Below the pieces are notes generated by a model. It saw only the letters and a program-made list of their open reading frames with translations, ran no database searches and was not told the origin of the DNA. The position numbers and the translations under genes are program-made. DNA of 64,000 bases. Source: Lutraria lutraria. Lineage: Eukaryota; Mollusca; Bivalvia; Venerida; Mactridae. The stretch's first letter is position 1, and every line of letters begins with the position of its first letter. Of this stretch, positions 13,340-24,990 are shown in pieces. The stretch lies in contig OZ026847.1 in NCBI GenBank assembly GCA_964023205.1, positions 13,709,182-13,773,181 of the forward strand, read 5' to 3'.

Positions 13340-13636
13340 CAGATTTTTTGGGGGCGATTTTATAGCCGAAATTCGGTCATATTCCCAATGGAAAATAGTA
13401 TCCTCTTTTTCCAATTCAGACAAAAAATTCCCAATCCCCCCCAAAAAATTATTAATTTTATAACTTCATTAACATCACTATTGGTAGTAAATACCTTACT
13501 ATGGAAGAACGAGTTGAAAATTGCAAAAATTGTAGTTATATATTTTTCCCAATTTTTATTTTAAAAAAAACACCGCGAATATTCCCGATCCCAAGGGTAT
13601 TGCAGGTCATATTCCCAAAATACCGGAAAAAAACTG
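13340..13636 (+). mobile_element. MITE, second copy of the CAGG..CCTG family
   Basis: 297-bp copy alignable over its whole length to 12389-12690 (shared GGGGGCGATTTTATAGCCG, CATTAACATCACTATTGG, GTAAATACCTTA, CCAAGGGTAT and TTCCCAAAATACC). It starts CAGATTTTTTGGGGG and ends GGAAAAAAACTG. Flanks are AAACT on the left and ATACT on the right, a 4-of-5 match consistent with an old 5-bp duplication. Confidence 0.8.
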
Positions 13637-14205
13637 ATACTACAGTGAGCAGTAAGTTCAACTTATAGACACAATAACTGATGAAACATTTTAACACTCA
13701 TCATTACAACAGTAGTGGAATTCTGTATTATACCAACCGGCAATATGTACAAAACAAATTAATAATAATTACTAAGAAATGATAAGCTACTGTCACTTAT
13801 CTTTTCTGTATGCACATGAATTAGGACAAAATGTGTATCCAGTTATCGTTCATATTTCGAGTTTTTATGTCATGTACATGTATCACAAGCAACACTTATT
13901 AATCATCTTAAAATATGCACTTGCACCCTTTGCCCTACCATCATGCCAAAGTCAAATAATTGTGGACCATACTGAAAATTGGTTTTATACCAAGTTTGTT
14001 ATCCAAACAAAATACTGGTAAAGTCAATATCATCATTAGATAAAAACATGTACCATGAAGAGTTTAATGTACCAGAGATCATTAATCTTTAAAATAAACC
14101 AAAGGGCAGTCACTCAAAAATAGACAAGGAAGAGTTGTGGGTATTGAACTGTTCATTTCATCTTATAACCCTCCAAATGATTTGGAGTTTTATTAATTAA
14201 GTCAA
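13637..14205. other. Unassigned AT-rich stretch
   Basis: No repeat copy, RNA or protein similarity recognised. It contains short open frames only, with several ACATGTA words typical of the whole window. Confidence 0.5.
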
Positions 14206-15175
14206 AGAAAAGCACAGTCATAGATGAACACAGCATGAACTTTAAAATTTATCAATACAAGAAACAATTCATGATGTCTATTAAGGGAGTGTGGCTTTCA
14301 CCCAACGTTTTTTTTTCAGTTTCAACAAAAAATAATTTAGATTTACCTTATTTATACAGATCTCCTCCAAGAACCATCAACACAATCAGCTTTCTAAATT
14401 ATACAACATTAACGGTTGTTGTAACTTGTCGTCTGCTATGTCGTCTGCTCCTACAATATTTTTAAAGTGAAATTAATTTAATGTGCAAAGTAATGCCAAT
14501 TCATATATTTTAAAAAATATATATTATAATGAATACATCTTGTAAATACCAAATTGTAATGCAATTTCTACTGGCTGTCGAAGAAAAGCAGTCATAGACA
14601 AAAACAGCATGAACTATGAACGTGTGGAATTTATCAAATACGTTTTTTGTCAATTTGTAAAATAAAATAATATAAAATTACCTTATTTTATATAAATCTT
14701 TACTTCAATCCGCCATCTAGGTCGAGTTAAATAAAATTGGCGGCAGTGGTAACATGTCGTCTGCTGTGTCGCCTCAACCTACAAAGTTCGTTTTTCAGTG
14801 AAATAACTCCAAATTTAACAAAATAATATCAATAACCTTTCCTTAAATATAGATAAATATATATGGAATATGAATAGCGAAACTATAAAACTAATAACTT
14901 ACGCAAGGCCTCCAGTCTTTACAACCTCCCACCAAAGGACATAAAATCGTTAATATTTCAGCAATGTAAAGAAAACTTAAATCAAATTATCGTAAACTGT
15001 CGCGTAATTAATTAAAAACACCTTTTAACAATTAATTATATTAAATTCCTTACCATAATATCTCATTTTATCAGTAATAATTTCGCAGAATTTGACTGTC
15101 TTCCTTTCGCGCCTCTTAACTAATGACCAATTGCCGCGAACTGTCGTCTGCTGCTGACCGGAACCTGCGTATTCA
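14206..15175 (-). repeat. Diverged tandem duplicates with minus-strand splice-donor-like sites
   Basis: Segments at 14206-14470 and 14575-14830 share AAAGAAAAGCA..AGTCATAGA, ACAGCATGAACT, TTACCTTATTT, and GTAAC(T/A)TGTCGTCTGCT. A third, shorter block at 15138-15170 repeats CTGTCGTCTGCTG. Read on the minus strand, each of the first two has the order GCAGACGAC, then AAG|GTAA. Further good donor matches lie at about 14900 (GC|GTAAGTTA) and 15050 (ATG|GTAAGG). This would fit alternative 5' exons of a minus-strand transcript, but no coding sequence is visible, so the reading is tentative. Confidence 0.4.
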
Positions 15176-15551
15176 CATTATAGGCGATGGGGGGTGATAT
15201 TAAGATACACGCATTATTAGTTATTTATATATAAAAATAAAACGATAATACTAAAATTGAATGTAATCATTCATGTGTTATTTCAATAATACTCTGATTT
15301 TAAGTTTAATTATCTAGTATAATTATGTTTACATAACTTATATCATGCGAACCTCCCCCTGGATTATATTTGACTCTTCCTTACATCCGTTCTGCTGAAA
15401 AGGTTGAACCTGGGAAGATTAGCCAATCATTGACCAGCGTTCCTGGCATGACAGGTCGCTTTGCTTGAAATTCACGAGCAATTATATACATTGTTCACGC
15501 GCCTTACTAAAATAATTAATCAAAGCACTGAAGGCACTGCTGTTGTTCGAA

Positions 15552-15958
15552 ACTTTAATTATTTTATTTCATTGGGATTTAACGCCATTTTCAACATTTT
15601 TTTCAGTCATATCGTCACGGGCAGTTATCTTAAACTCAGGACTTTGAAATTTCAACCATATAACACCATTAGGCGCCGGGTATTTTTAGGGGGGAGGGGC
15701 TACTGGTGTTTTATGGATAACATTTCAAGGCCTTTACCAGAATACTGTACTTATTAATCGCATTCTATAGTCAAGCTACTACACCAATCTACTGCACATG
15801 ATTCAGAGGTGTTAGGACAATTTAACATAGGATGTAATATATTCTGTCAATTTTGTCACGGACAGTTAGTGTGAGCCTTACCTGGGTTTCAAACTCACAG
15901 TCTCAGTTTGATCAGTACTTAGACCAACGCTCTTAATTACCACTGAGCTAACCGTGTG
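15552..15958 (-). mobile_element. tRNA-derived SINE (minus strand)
   Basis: Read in reverse, the head has a pol III box A (TTAGCTCAGTGGT) and box B (GAGTTTGAAACCC) near 15958-15880. The tail near 15560-15600 carries TTGAAAATGGCGTTAAATCCCAATG, a version of the GGCGTTAAACCCAA tail found in the other SINEs here. At about 400 bp it is longer than the 240-bp copy at 55722-55962, so it may hold an insertion. It is not a functional tRNA: there is no matching acceptor stem. Confidence 0.7.
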
Positions 15959-16289
15959 GGATGTTGTCCTGAAATATAAATCATTCAGAAGATTGATTTT
16001 TACATAATTAACCTGAAAGATGTGAGCGAAATATTTCATTTACTGAACTTCCGCTGCGTAAAATTGGTATAATCAGGGACTCAATAAATATACGCCACCA
16101 TTTCAGTGACTGTTTTCTCGGTTTAACTGCTCAATTTATTGATATCAGAAACATAGATAAAGTATTCATTGTTTGGAAACATCCCCTTACGGTCTATCTG
16201 AGGTACACTACCACAGGATATGTAGTCAGCGCTGACTCAGTCTCTGGATGCGCTGGCTGCATCCATGGAATGCTCCATAAATATGCTTT

Positions 16290-16500
16290 AGTATGCTTTT
16301 ATTTTTAACCGACTATAAGCCAGCAAACATGCTTATATGGATCCTATATGGGCTGTTTCTGGACAAGCCCATGTGGGTATGCCCTTGTTGAACTCATCAC
16401 ATGGGACCTATGAGGACATTCCCACATGGATAGTGCCCATTAAGGCACTAGAACGATGGTCCATGGCGGGCACATACCATATTTGGATATACTAACATAA
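16290..16500. repeat. Repeat rich in CCCATGTGGG/ATATGGGC words
   Basis: Contains several semi-palindromic words in close succession: TATATGGATCCTATATGGGC, CCCATGTGGG, ACATGGGACC, CCCACATGG and ATGGTCCATGG. I recognise the style from invertebrate interspersed repeats but cannot place the family. It has no coding potential. Confidence 0.4.
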
Positions 16501-16501
16501 G

Positions 16502-16576
16502 TGCGCATGCGTGGTGATGCTGCCGAGCGGAGATTACCGAAGAGGTCTGGAAAATATCAGATGGTCGCCATGTTGG
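16502..16576 (+). promoter_or_regulatory. Candidate promoter: NRF1 and YY1 motifs
   Basis: TGCGCATGCG at 16502-16511 matches the NRF1 core, and CGCCATGTTGG at 16566-16576 matches YY1 in the orientation typical of 5' ends, where the motif overlaps the first ATG. Both motifs are established features of TATA-less metazoan promoters. A splice donor follows 55 bp later. Confidence 0.45.
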
Positions 16577-16631
16577 ATTCTGGAAGCTTATATTTAACTT
16601 CTAAAAACAAAGGTGTATGCTGGAAAACGCA
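16561..16631 (+). CDS. Candidate first coding exon (unknown gene)
   Basis: ATG at 16561 (or 16570) opens a frame reading MVAMLDSGSLYLTSKNKGV and ends at a strong donor, CGCA|GTAAGTAAA, with the exon end at 16631 in phase 2. The ATG overlaps the YY1-type motif, as in many animal first exons. No downstream exon in the window joins it in the right phase: the candidate exon at 18060 would hit a stop. The gene is therefore unidentified and this may instead be part of a 5' UTR. Confidence 0.35.
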
Positions 16632-17339
16632 GTAAGTAAATGCGTCGAACATGATCGTTAGGCATTGCGAAGATTGAAAACAACATGTTTGCACACAATT
16701 GTTCGCCAGTTTGAGTCTGAATTAGTTTTAAAACGAGTTCGATTGAACTGGAGGCGGAATATAGGTCAGTCGATTCAGACTCATCGATATTATTCTTGAA
16801 ATAATGACTGTTTCAAAATACCAGCCGTTTGTCTAGTAATCATCTTTTTTATCACAGGTGTGACTGTTAAGAATCTGAGATGGGCTTATATTACATTTAT
16901 TCTGGTATAGGCCTACTAAGTTTTGTGACGTTGGGATAGGTCAAGGTCGTCAGCGTTGTGTGGCGCTTCTAAACAAATTAGTCGAAGAAAAGAATCATTA
17001 GGCCTAGATACATTAACCATATATTACCCTTTCATTGATTGATGTCACAAAGGTTATTAATATATTATGTCTGCCAGTGTGTGTTGTTTTAATTGAGTAT
17101 GACAAATGTATATATACATACATATTCTTTTCTTAAGTGACCAGTACTCGGATAGGTCAGTCCTTGAATTAATTTTGTGACAGGTTGCCCGACAATGTAG
17201 TTTATGAAAAAAACTCTCTTAAACTAGGTTGTCCCTGAAAAGATATAAAAAAGGGAAAAACAATTAAGTATAGTAAAACAATCTCTTCTACACATCTGTG
17301 TCAATAGATCTATACGGTATACAAGGCTGAATTAAGACA
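16632..17339. other. Unassigned stretch
   Basis: Seen as intron-like AT-rich sequence. No repeat, RNA or protein similarity recognised. Confidence 0.4.
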
Positions 17340-17525
17340 TCAACCAGCAGGAAAAGGTCCAACGACGAGCAGCCTGCTTCACTTGAACAACTGCACAGAC
17401 ATGACCAAGGGATATACAATATGTAACAGCAATGGTCAGCAGACTCAGCTTGGAACGTCTTTGTTGCAGTCGCACGTCAGATCATGATCTTCTAGACCAC
17501 CCATGGTTTGTTGCACATCCCATTC
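17340..17525 (+). pseudogene. CR1/jockey-type LINE remnant (C-terminal end of reverse transcriptase ORF)
   Basis: One plus-strand frame reads KVQRRAACFT, then after two stops PRDIQYVTAMVSRLSLERL. A neighbouring frame continues HGLLHIPF. This order (VQRRAARF, then VTxML..L.W.SL..RR, then HGLV.IP) is the conserved C-terminal end of CR1/jockey-type retrotransposon ORF2. Stops and frame changes show it is dead. Only about 185 bp is recognisable; the catalytic RT domain is not present upstream. Confidence 0.6.
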
Positions 17526-18059
17526 AAGGCTTTTTCACTGGTAGGGGAAGGGACCATGTCCTTTGGGGGAAATAACACATACTTTTTGCAAAAGGGGAAG
17601 GAAAAACTTTATATAAATTGAAGTTTAGGGAAAATTGCATGATTATAAAGAGTTTTCCTGAGTGGAAGACCTATGTTAACAGCCTTTTGTAGAAGGAAAC
17701 AAAACATTATCCCATTCTCAGAGGCTACACACAGGGGCTGTCTGTATTATACAGACATAGCTTGTAAAAGGCACCTCCCCTCTGAAAATGTCTTTGAAAT
17801 CATGTAATTTTCTCCGAATTTCCTGTTTACTTGAAATTTCATTCCCTAAATTGGTTTCCGGTCAGAAATTTATCCCAAAAAAGCTTATGTCTGCTATTTC
17901 AAGCTCTATTTCTATTTTAAGCTCAGATCTTTTGGTACATTGAAATAACGAAATGGGCATATATCGACAACTCCCTGGGAAAATATTAATGTATGTAAAA
18001 AGTAAGGGTAAAATATTCTTTGCACATCTTCAATAACTGTCAATGTAATTATATTCCAG

Positions 18060-18139
18060 CCTGTAGTTAATGAGATTTGTGTGGGTAAAGATCTGGATGG
18101 ACTTATGATGGAAGCTGGACAGATAATAATTTCAAACAG
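18060..18139 (+). CDS. Candidate internal exon (unknown gene)
   Basis: Acceptor ATATTCCAG|CCTG and donor AACAG|GTGAATG bound an 80-bp open segment, PVVNEICVGKDLDGLMMEAG and onward, entering in phase 0 and leaving in phase 2. A diverged copy with the same splice sites lies at 22100-22183 but is full of stops. A possible following exon starts at 18179 after TTTTTGCAG and would end the frame within about 70 bp. The protein is not recognised. Confidence 0.35.
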
Positions 18140-18429
18140 GTGAATGACTTTGAATATTAATTATTATCCTTTTTGCAGAAGCAGATTTACTGGGAGAACT
18201 CTCCAGAAGCAATCCAGGCACCCGCCCCAGTCAGTTGTGGAAAATTAATGCATATTGAAATACCAGAAAAGCACCATTTTACAATAATTTTTTTGTAGCC
18301 CAACGTCCAGATCCGCTTAACTTGTATTGGGGTTTAACACTGTTTAACAATATTTCAGTTACCGATATGCACAGCAGTCTTTTGATGTACCCATTTTTCC
18401 TGCATACTGAAAACTTGTCCTTCCACATG

Positions 18430-18520
18430 TCATGGAAGGAAATGACGTACTGCTGCTGTGGATCAAACCCTGGCCGTCTAGATGACAATCCAATGCTCTA
18501 ACCATGGCTGCAGCTCATCC
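18430..18520 (-). mobile_element. tRNA-derived SINE head (minus strand)
   Basis: Reverse-strand sequence has a box-A-like AGCTGCAGCCATGGTTAGAG and a box-B-like GGGTTTGATCCAC, with a tRNA-like middle (GCATTGGATTGTCATCTAG). No acceptor-stem pairing exists, so this is a SINE head and not a tRNA gene. Confidence 0.6.
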
Positions 18521-19120
18521 TGGGGACCCATTCAGGCTCTATGTACCATTTTCCTTATGGTATATGTGAGAAAGGCTTATACATCAAAAGCTCTAGATAC
18601 TGTGACAAGGCAGTAGGTGGGTGAATTAATCACCTTTAGTGATAGAATAGTTTAGTATTGCTGTCACTTATCTTAATCAAAGCTAATGATGAGTGAATCA
18701 TCCCTATAAAGGTTGCTTGAAAGTATGTTGACCTGATGTGCACATTAATGTAGTGATTGTAGCCCTGCTGTCTTGTGGCAATACTCATGCATTTGTTTTT
18801 TGTGGAAGGTGTTTGTTAATTATTTTAAACAAAGTGAATAAAACACATAAAAAGTGTAAACTGACTGAATTAATCATGTCAATATGACTAGTGCAGCTAA
18901 ATTCTTGGTTAGTTTTATGAATTAAGAAAAAAGTGATAAGATACATTGTTTGCAGACCATGTTAGGTCAGGAAAATATATCAAAATACATGTATTTCAGG
19001 CAAGGATATTATCATACCAAGGAACATTCTGCTGTATCAAAATTCAGATCATGAGATACTGAGGTTGCAGTTTTGATAAACCAAAAAGAAACAAACAGTT
19101 ACTGGTGTCAGGTAGCTTTT

Positions 19121-20880
19121 AATTTTGGATGTTAAATTAATTATTATTCTTGATGTTAATGGTGGAAGGAATATTGATTTGGCAGACATTGGGAATTCGC
19201 CTCAAAAATAAACTTGTACCTGCAATAGTTCAATACATCAAAAAAGCATATACATGAAACAGGGTTCATTCCTTAAGATCAGAGTCAAAGTTCAAGGTAA
19301 GTTGTTACAAAACAGCTCTTTAAAACTGCTGTTGGTTGGTCATGTAACAAAATGAACAAATAGCTTTAACATAAGTTTCAATTAAAAATCTAGAGAACTG
19401 TTCGGTTGTGGTTGGTGTAGCCAAACAGATGATCCCCTGTTGATGTGAAGCCATTTGTTCAGAGGTTTAACCCCCGTTATCATCACACTCAACCTTAAAC
19501 ATACATACAGGGCAAAACGTTTTCAAGGTTTGTAGCTCTAGAGGTAAGTCATATGTTACTGATGAACTGTATTCATTTTAATTTATAAAGTGCTTCAGCT
19601 GAATTTTTAGAAATCCAAATCTGTATTAACTGAAACTTCATAGTTGGATAGATCTCATTGGCAGTGAACAGACAAGCATTGGCACTGCTTGCATCACTCT
19701 TGTGGAGTTACTGCCCTTTGTTTTATTCCTATTATGACCTATAGCAGTCGCACTGTCTGTCTGTTTGCCCATTCATCCTACTTTGCTGGTCCTCTCAACT
19801 CATCCTACATTTCTTGTGCGGTTTTCACCAAACTTGCACAGAATGATGTTGTTGCAGAAATTCTCTACCTTCTTACATTTGATCATTTATACCGGAGTTA
19901 TAGCCCTTAGTTAAAATTTTACTTTTGAAGCTTGTCCTCTCAACTTCACCTATATTTCTTATATCTGTCTGGTTGCTGTTTCATGAATACATGCTGAGAC
20001 TCGACTTGTCATGAATTGGCCAGTCAAATCTACTACTTGCAAATGTCCACTTGGACAGAAACAATAACACCTGTAGAAATTTGATTACCCATTGATTGAG
20101 TTGAAAGTTTTGACTGAGTCGTCTGAGATTGACTTTTACTCAAGTTTCATGAACCTCATATTAGTTTTTATATAATACTGAGTATAAAGAAGATAATATA
20201 ATATATATAATAATAGGCTGGTGTATTGTGTTTGAAATATTAATACTAGCATTACAAATGCGTCATTCAAATTTTAATTCCAGCATATCTCAGAAAATTC
20301 CCAATTTTTTAACCAATCGACCAGTGTGGACCACTTTCAGATTATTGTTAAGAGGGCAGATTTAACCATCCAACATTATACCTTGTATAAGTAATCATGA
20401 GTAGGTTCTTGTTCAACTGCTCTTCAGGTTTCCAAGACAAAACTGCATGATGTCACTGTGGAATAAATCCAATTTACAAGATCTCTGCTTCTCAGTATGG
20501 ATATTACATCTCCATGCTCCACAACAACAGACATTGATCAGGTATGACCACATTCAAAAACATTGGCATGGGTCTCTCACATTGGACACTTGGGCAAAAA
20601 AGTTGCTCTCTATAGGCAAATTTTGTCTTTTTTTTCAGTCAGCCAAAAAAATGTTGCCTGCTTAAGAATTATGCACCAACAATATAGCTATTCATAGTAC
20701 ATGACCTGCTGCTGCTGAAGCACAGCTCTTTCCCTCAATCTAACACATATTACACCTCCTACCTCTCTTATTAAATGTCCCTTCATTTGTGAAAGCTTTG
20801 ATTTCAGCTGAATTTTAGCTCAAATACTGATGAAACTGGCTATAAGTTAAACAACATGTCCCAAGGTAATGAAACTTAGA
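19121..20880. other. Unassigned stretch with molluscan-type low-copy repeat text at 19686-19960
   Basis: 19686-19960 carries the phrases GTGGAGTTACTGCCCTTTG, CTGTCTGTCTGTTTGCCC and TTTCACCAAACTTGCACAG. These resemble the repeat text at 23870-24720 and 28630-29450 (TTATGGCCCTTTG, CTGTCTG). Nothing else recognised. Confidence 0.4.
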
Positions 20881-20884
20881 TGTC

Positions 20885-21260
20885 CTCAGAGCCAAAATCT
20901 CATATCTTGTTTTTGATAATTCTAAGTTGATAACGATCAGACAATATTGATATTATTGATATACTAGCCTGACAGCATAATTGAACTGAATGTATTTAAA
21001 GGCATTGTCACAGGAATGTGAGGCAGGAATTTAGTCATAAAATTAATGATCCTACTTTTTGACTTGATGTCAAGTCTACAGGACATGACCAGACAGGATA
21101 ATCTAATTAGAAGCAACAACAGATAAGACCTCATGTGGATTTTTTGGGGGTCACTTACATAGTAGCTGTTCAATGTCTTTAAACATTAATCAACTGTATA
21201 TTTTCAACCATAATACTTTGAGAAAGGATTTGAGCTCAGAGATCGTTCTCAAGTTAGTCC
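20885..21260 (+). repeat. Dispersed repeat, copy matching 33195-33390
   Basis: Shares CAATATTGATATTATTGATA, TGAATGTAT, ACTTTGAGAA(A/T)GG and GTTCTCAAGTT, in order, with 33195-33390. This copy carries about 170 extra bases between the two halves, including the GAGGCAGGAATTTAG region. Confidence 0.65.
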
Positions 21261-21339
21261 ATATGATATGATAGTCCAACAATTTCTTTAAAAACATCTC
21301 CTTAACCGCTGAGTTAATTTCATTTCATGCAGAACTCTG

Positions 21340-21706
21340 GTTGCCATGGCAAAAATAACCAGAACATGACATACATGTAGCATTAGTTAGTGGACCTCTA
21401 CCAATTTGATAAAAAGTATGACCCTGTGGGTCAAATTGACCCCACCCAGAGGTCACTTGATTGTGTTTTGGAAAACTTTTTTAAGAAATCTCTAATTAAA
21501 CCAGATGGCCCAGAGCTTAGATAAAATTGACTGTATTTAACAACTACTTGTTCAACTTATTCAAAAGTTCAGTCATATTGATAGTTGGACTCTTGACAGT
21601 TTGGGTAGATTAAGATACATGTAATTACTTACTTTGATTAAATTATCCTAAAGTGTAACAATACTCAGGTGAGCGATATAGGGTCATCATGACCCTCTTG
21701 TTTTCT
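21340..21706 (+). mobile_element. AGCTCAC-family repeat, 3' part
   Basis: Ends with CAGGTGAGCGATATAGGGTC then ATCATGACCCTCTTGTTTT, a terminal hairpin shared with 49462-49498 and 55494-55531. Internal phrases TGGACCTCTACCAA..TTTG and GACCC(T/C)GTGGG match 54897-54960. A clear 5' AGCTCAC end is not seen, so the copy may be 5'-truncated. Confidence 0.65.
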
Positions 21707-22099
21707 TTTAATTTCATAGAATATCATAGTTGAACCTGTCTATAGATACTAAAAACAAGATATTTGATCAGGAAACCATTAAAAGTATACTAACAAAGTT
21801 ACTTTCAATGTTTTAAGAACAGATCTACTTCTCTCAGATATTATAATTCCATTAATTCTCCTATCCCCATACATACAAATCTTAAACCAAATTTAACTAG
21901 TACCATAACTTAAATGAAAGTATACTGTATTTTGTTTATAATCTTCCAAAGGGTAGTACAGTGTTAAGTTTTAATGTAATTCAACAAGTTGCCATTGAGG
22001 TAACTGAATTGTTGCTAAATCCTTGAAAAATCTTAAATATAGAATATGCCAATATTCTGAGTGCATTCTCCAGTTACTATAAACTTAATTTCATTCCAG

Positions 22100-22183
22100 C
22101 TTGTGGTTTTATCAGAAATTTTGTGAGCAGATTACTAGTATGGACTGATGACAGAAGCTTGCAGATAGAATCCTTTAAGACAG
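22100..22183 (+). pseudogene. Decayed copy of the 18060-18139 exon
   Basis: Same acceptor context (CATTCCAG|CTTGTGG) and a good donor (AGACAG|GTAACC), with the internal matches GGACT(T/G)ATGA and GAAGCT aligned to 18060-18139. It contains in-frame TGA and TAG codons and a 4-bp length difference. Flanking sequence is also shared: ACATTCTG(C/T)TGTAT at 19024 and 22304. A local duplication therefore included the exon, and this copy lost its frame. Confidence 0.5.
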
Positions 22184-22409
22184 GTAACCGACATAAATGT
22201 TTTTGATGCAATATCATATTTGGCAATTTTAAATTGTTACAAGTTATTCTGATGCATAATAGCCCATAAAGAAAAGAATCTCAACACCAAAGTACATTCT
22301 GTTGTATTGGATAATGAGACAATGTGGTTTCAGTTTTTATAGACAAAAAGAATGTATGCAGTCACTCATGAAGTATGTGTTTATACATGTAGTAGCTTTT
22401 AATCAATGT

Positions 22410-23844
22410 TATTTAATCATTACCAACTAGGACTTTGTTAGAAACTCATAAAAATATCTGTGTGTGATATAATTGTATTTCTGTGTGTGTGTCTGTTCTT
22501 TGTACACTTCAGAACTTATACTTCTATTTATAAATACTGTAATTTGTGAAAGGAATTCAAAATAACATTCCACATCAAATTTTGTTAAATGCATGTATAA
22601 CAAAAGTAAACACATTAACATGAAAGTGGATGTCTTAAATATTAAGACAAAGAACACTGAATTCCAGGAGCAAATTTCTGCTTTGTTGACTATAAAATTG
22701 CATTTCCAAAGAAAATCTATAAAAATAGATATAAATAAGGAATGTCCTTTAACATGCATAACAAAATTTCCAGTTAGTAACAACAAATTGCTTGGGCCTA
22801 GGATCTTCAATTTTTGTAGAAGTAGGTCACTGATCACTGACTGTCAAGAATAATATTCACTTGAGGGCATTAGTTCAATGTCATAAAGACTCATATTGAC
22901 TATTTACATAAGAGCTTGAGATTAGAAAAGAAAACAGCTAAGATTAAACGTATAAAAATCTATTGTAATAAAAATTACAAACTCTTCATTTGATATTACT
23001 ATTTGACTGCTTTTAGTGGAGCATACATGTTGTACAAACAGCCCTTGCTATGAATGTACTTTATATTATAGGTGGACATTGGTGTTTAGAAATCATCTGA
23101 AGCTGAGACATTTTTATTGCTGCCAACTAGATTACCTATAATAGATCAGAGTATGTGACATCTATTGTTTTCAACAGGTAAGAAGTGATTTTTGTTAACA
23201 AGGCATCTGGTGTTGATATTGTAAGACATCAACATGTCACATTCAGGAATATGACCATTGAATACGTAAATAATTAAAAATAAAAAAATAGTTTGTTTCC
23301 AGTTCCAAAGACCACATAACAATTACTTCTACAGTATTATCTTTTATGCCTTTATGGAAAATACAATAATTTTTGCTAAGTTGTAATATTAATGAATTTT
23401 CTCTGCATATCCCTCATACACAACATGGTCCACATGTTAACCTTTTTAGATCTAGTATCATCTACTTATATGACTCTTACTTATATCTCAGGCATTGTTT
23501 GTTGTACATGGTACCCATTAAAATCAAATCTAGTTCTTAAATATATGCCTTTAGTTCAAAATTTGACTGATGCATTTCTACAACATGTGATTGGAATTAA
23601 TTCAAAACTGGTCAGAATGTTTCTTGTGCGGTCCTGCTCATACATATCTAAATTAATGGAAATTCATGCTGAATTCTGGCTTCAATGACAAGCAACACAA
23701 GCTACATGTAAAATTTGAAGAAAAAGTCTAGATAATGAGATCACTGTCTTCTGGTCTGTAGAAAAACTTTAATGTAGGCCATTATTAATGAAGTATTAAA
23801 GTTATTGACACAAAGCTTGGAATACAAGGGGAATAATACTCTGA
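22410..23844. other. Unassigned stretch
   Basis: AT-rich, with short fortuitous frames on both strands and a GTGTGTGTGT-like run near 22485. No recognised gene or repeat family. Confidence 0.4.
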
Positions 23845-23864
23845 AAGCAACATTTTTATAGACC

Positions 23865-24720
23865 CAGATATGAAATATATGGGGGCTATATTGGATTCAC
23901 GCTTGACCGTCGGTCCATGCGTCTGTAGACACAATTTTGTCCGGACAATTTCTCAGCAACTACTCAGAGAATTTCAATGAAACTTCACAGAAGTGATCAG
24001 AAGTAGGTCTAGTTGTGCATGCTTAAAGCATTATTTGTTCGGATTAATTTTCACTGAGTTATAGCCCTTTGTTTTTTTATACAGTATATACAATAGGCAA
24101 TTTTTACCAGACTATTACTCATTAACTACCTACAGGAATTCAATAAAACTTCACAGAAATGATGAGTAGTTAGCCTAGTTGTGCATGTCCACAATAGGTT
24201 TTGTCTAAGTAAATTTTAATGAGTTATGACCCTTTGTATTTTTTATATAATGAATATTTAGAAATTGGTCAGGATTTTTCTAAGCAACAAATTGCAGGTA
24301 TTAAAAAAATGAAAATGCATTATATTTCCCTTTGTAAAATGTAACAATAACTGTGTCAAGGTGGCAGCTTGGGGTATTCATCACCTTTAGTGATAGTTCT
24401 AGTTAAGTTATGTCCCTTTTTAGCTTAGTTTTTTTTTGTTCAAATTGGTTGTTAAGTAGAATATTTTAATAACTATCAAACATATTCATTTCAGTTTTGG
24501 CATATTAGCTTATGAGACAATGACCATCTGTAGCACAAATGCCATAACACAGTCAAAATTATTTTCAGAGTTATGTCCCTTTTTAACTTCGAAAACATAG
24601 AGCCCATAACTCAAAAAGGTATTCAAGTTATCAACATGAAACTTCATATGTTAATCCATCTTATTGAAAAGAATTGCAGTGGGCAAGAGCCATGCCTCTT
24701 CAAGATTTTTTTGTTTATTG
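23865..24720 (+). repeat. Interspersed repeat with TTGTCCGGACAATTTCTCAG motif
   Basis: Begins AGACCCAGATATGAAATATATGG and carries TTTTGTCCGGACAATTTCTC, AATTTCAATGAAACTTCACAG and repeated (A/G)AGTTATAGCCCTTTG-like segments in loose tandem (23985-24070, 24130-24240, 24590-24650). This style of repeat is common in bivalve genomes. No coding capacity and no recognised termini. Confidence 0.55.
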
Positions 24721-24979
24721 CTCTTGTATAATCTCCATGGTTCAGTTTTATTGCAGAAGTGGGAGTTTGGACTTTCAATTCATTTTCATAATTCATTTCT
24801 AATTTCACTTCACACATCTTATATTCAGTTGAATTATGTCTAAACTACATGCAGTTTTTTTCAACTTCTGTTTCAGTCCTTATGTTGATGTTCATATGCA
24901 ATGGATATAATGTGTCATGATGGAATGTCTGATGAGCTGTATTTGAAAGTGTGAAATTGTGTACATATATAATAATTAT

Positions 24980-24990
24980 ATTATCCATAC
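24980..24990. repeat. LINE target-site duplication, left copy
   Basis: ATTATCCATAC directly abuts the poly(T) that marks the 3' end of the minus-strand LINE. It is identical to 28492-28502. Confidence 0.9.

Noticed and set aside
16561..18139. Joining the 16.6-kb and 18.1-kb candidate exons into one transcript
   Set aside because: The phase-2 end of the first and the phase-0 start of the second give an immediate stop, so at least one further exon or a different partner would be needed.
22427..22853. Overlapping frames of 136 and 86 codons on opposite strands
   Set aside because: AT-rich, no domain, no splice or promoter context, and each is the other's shadow.
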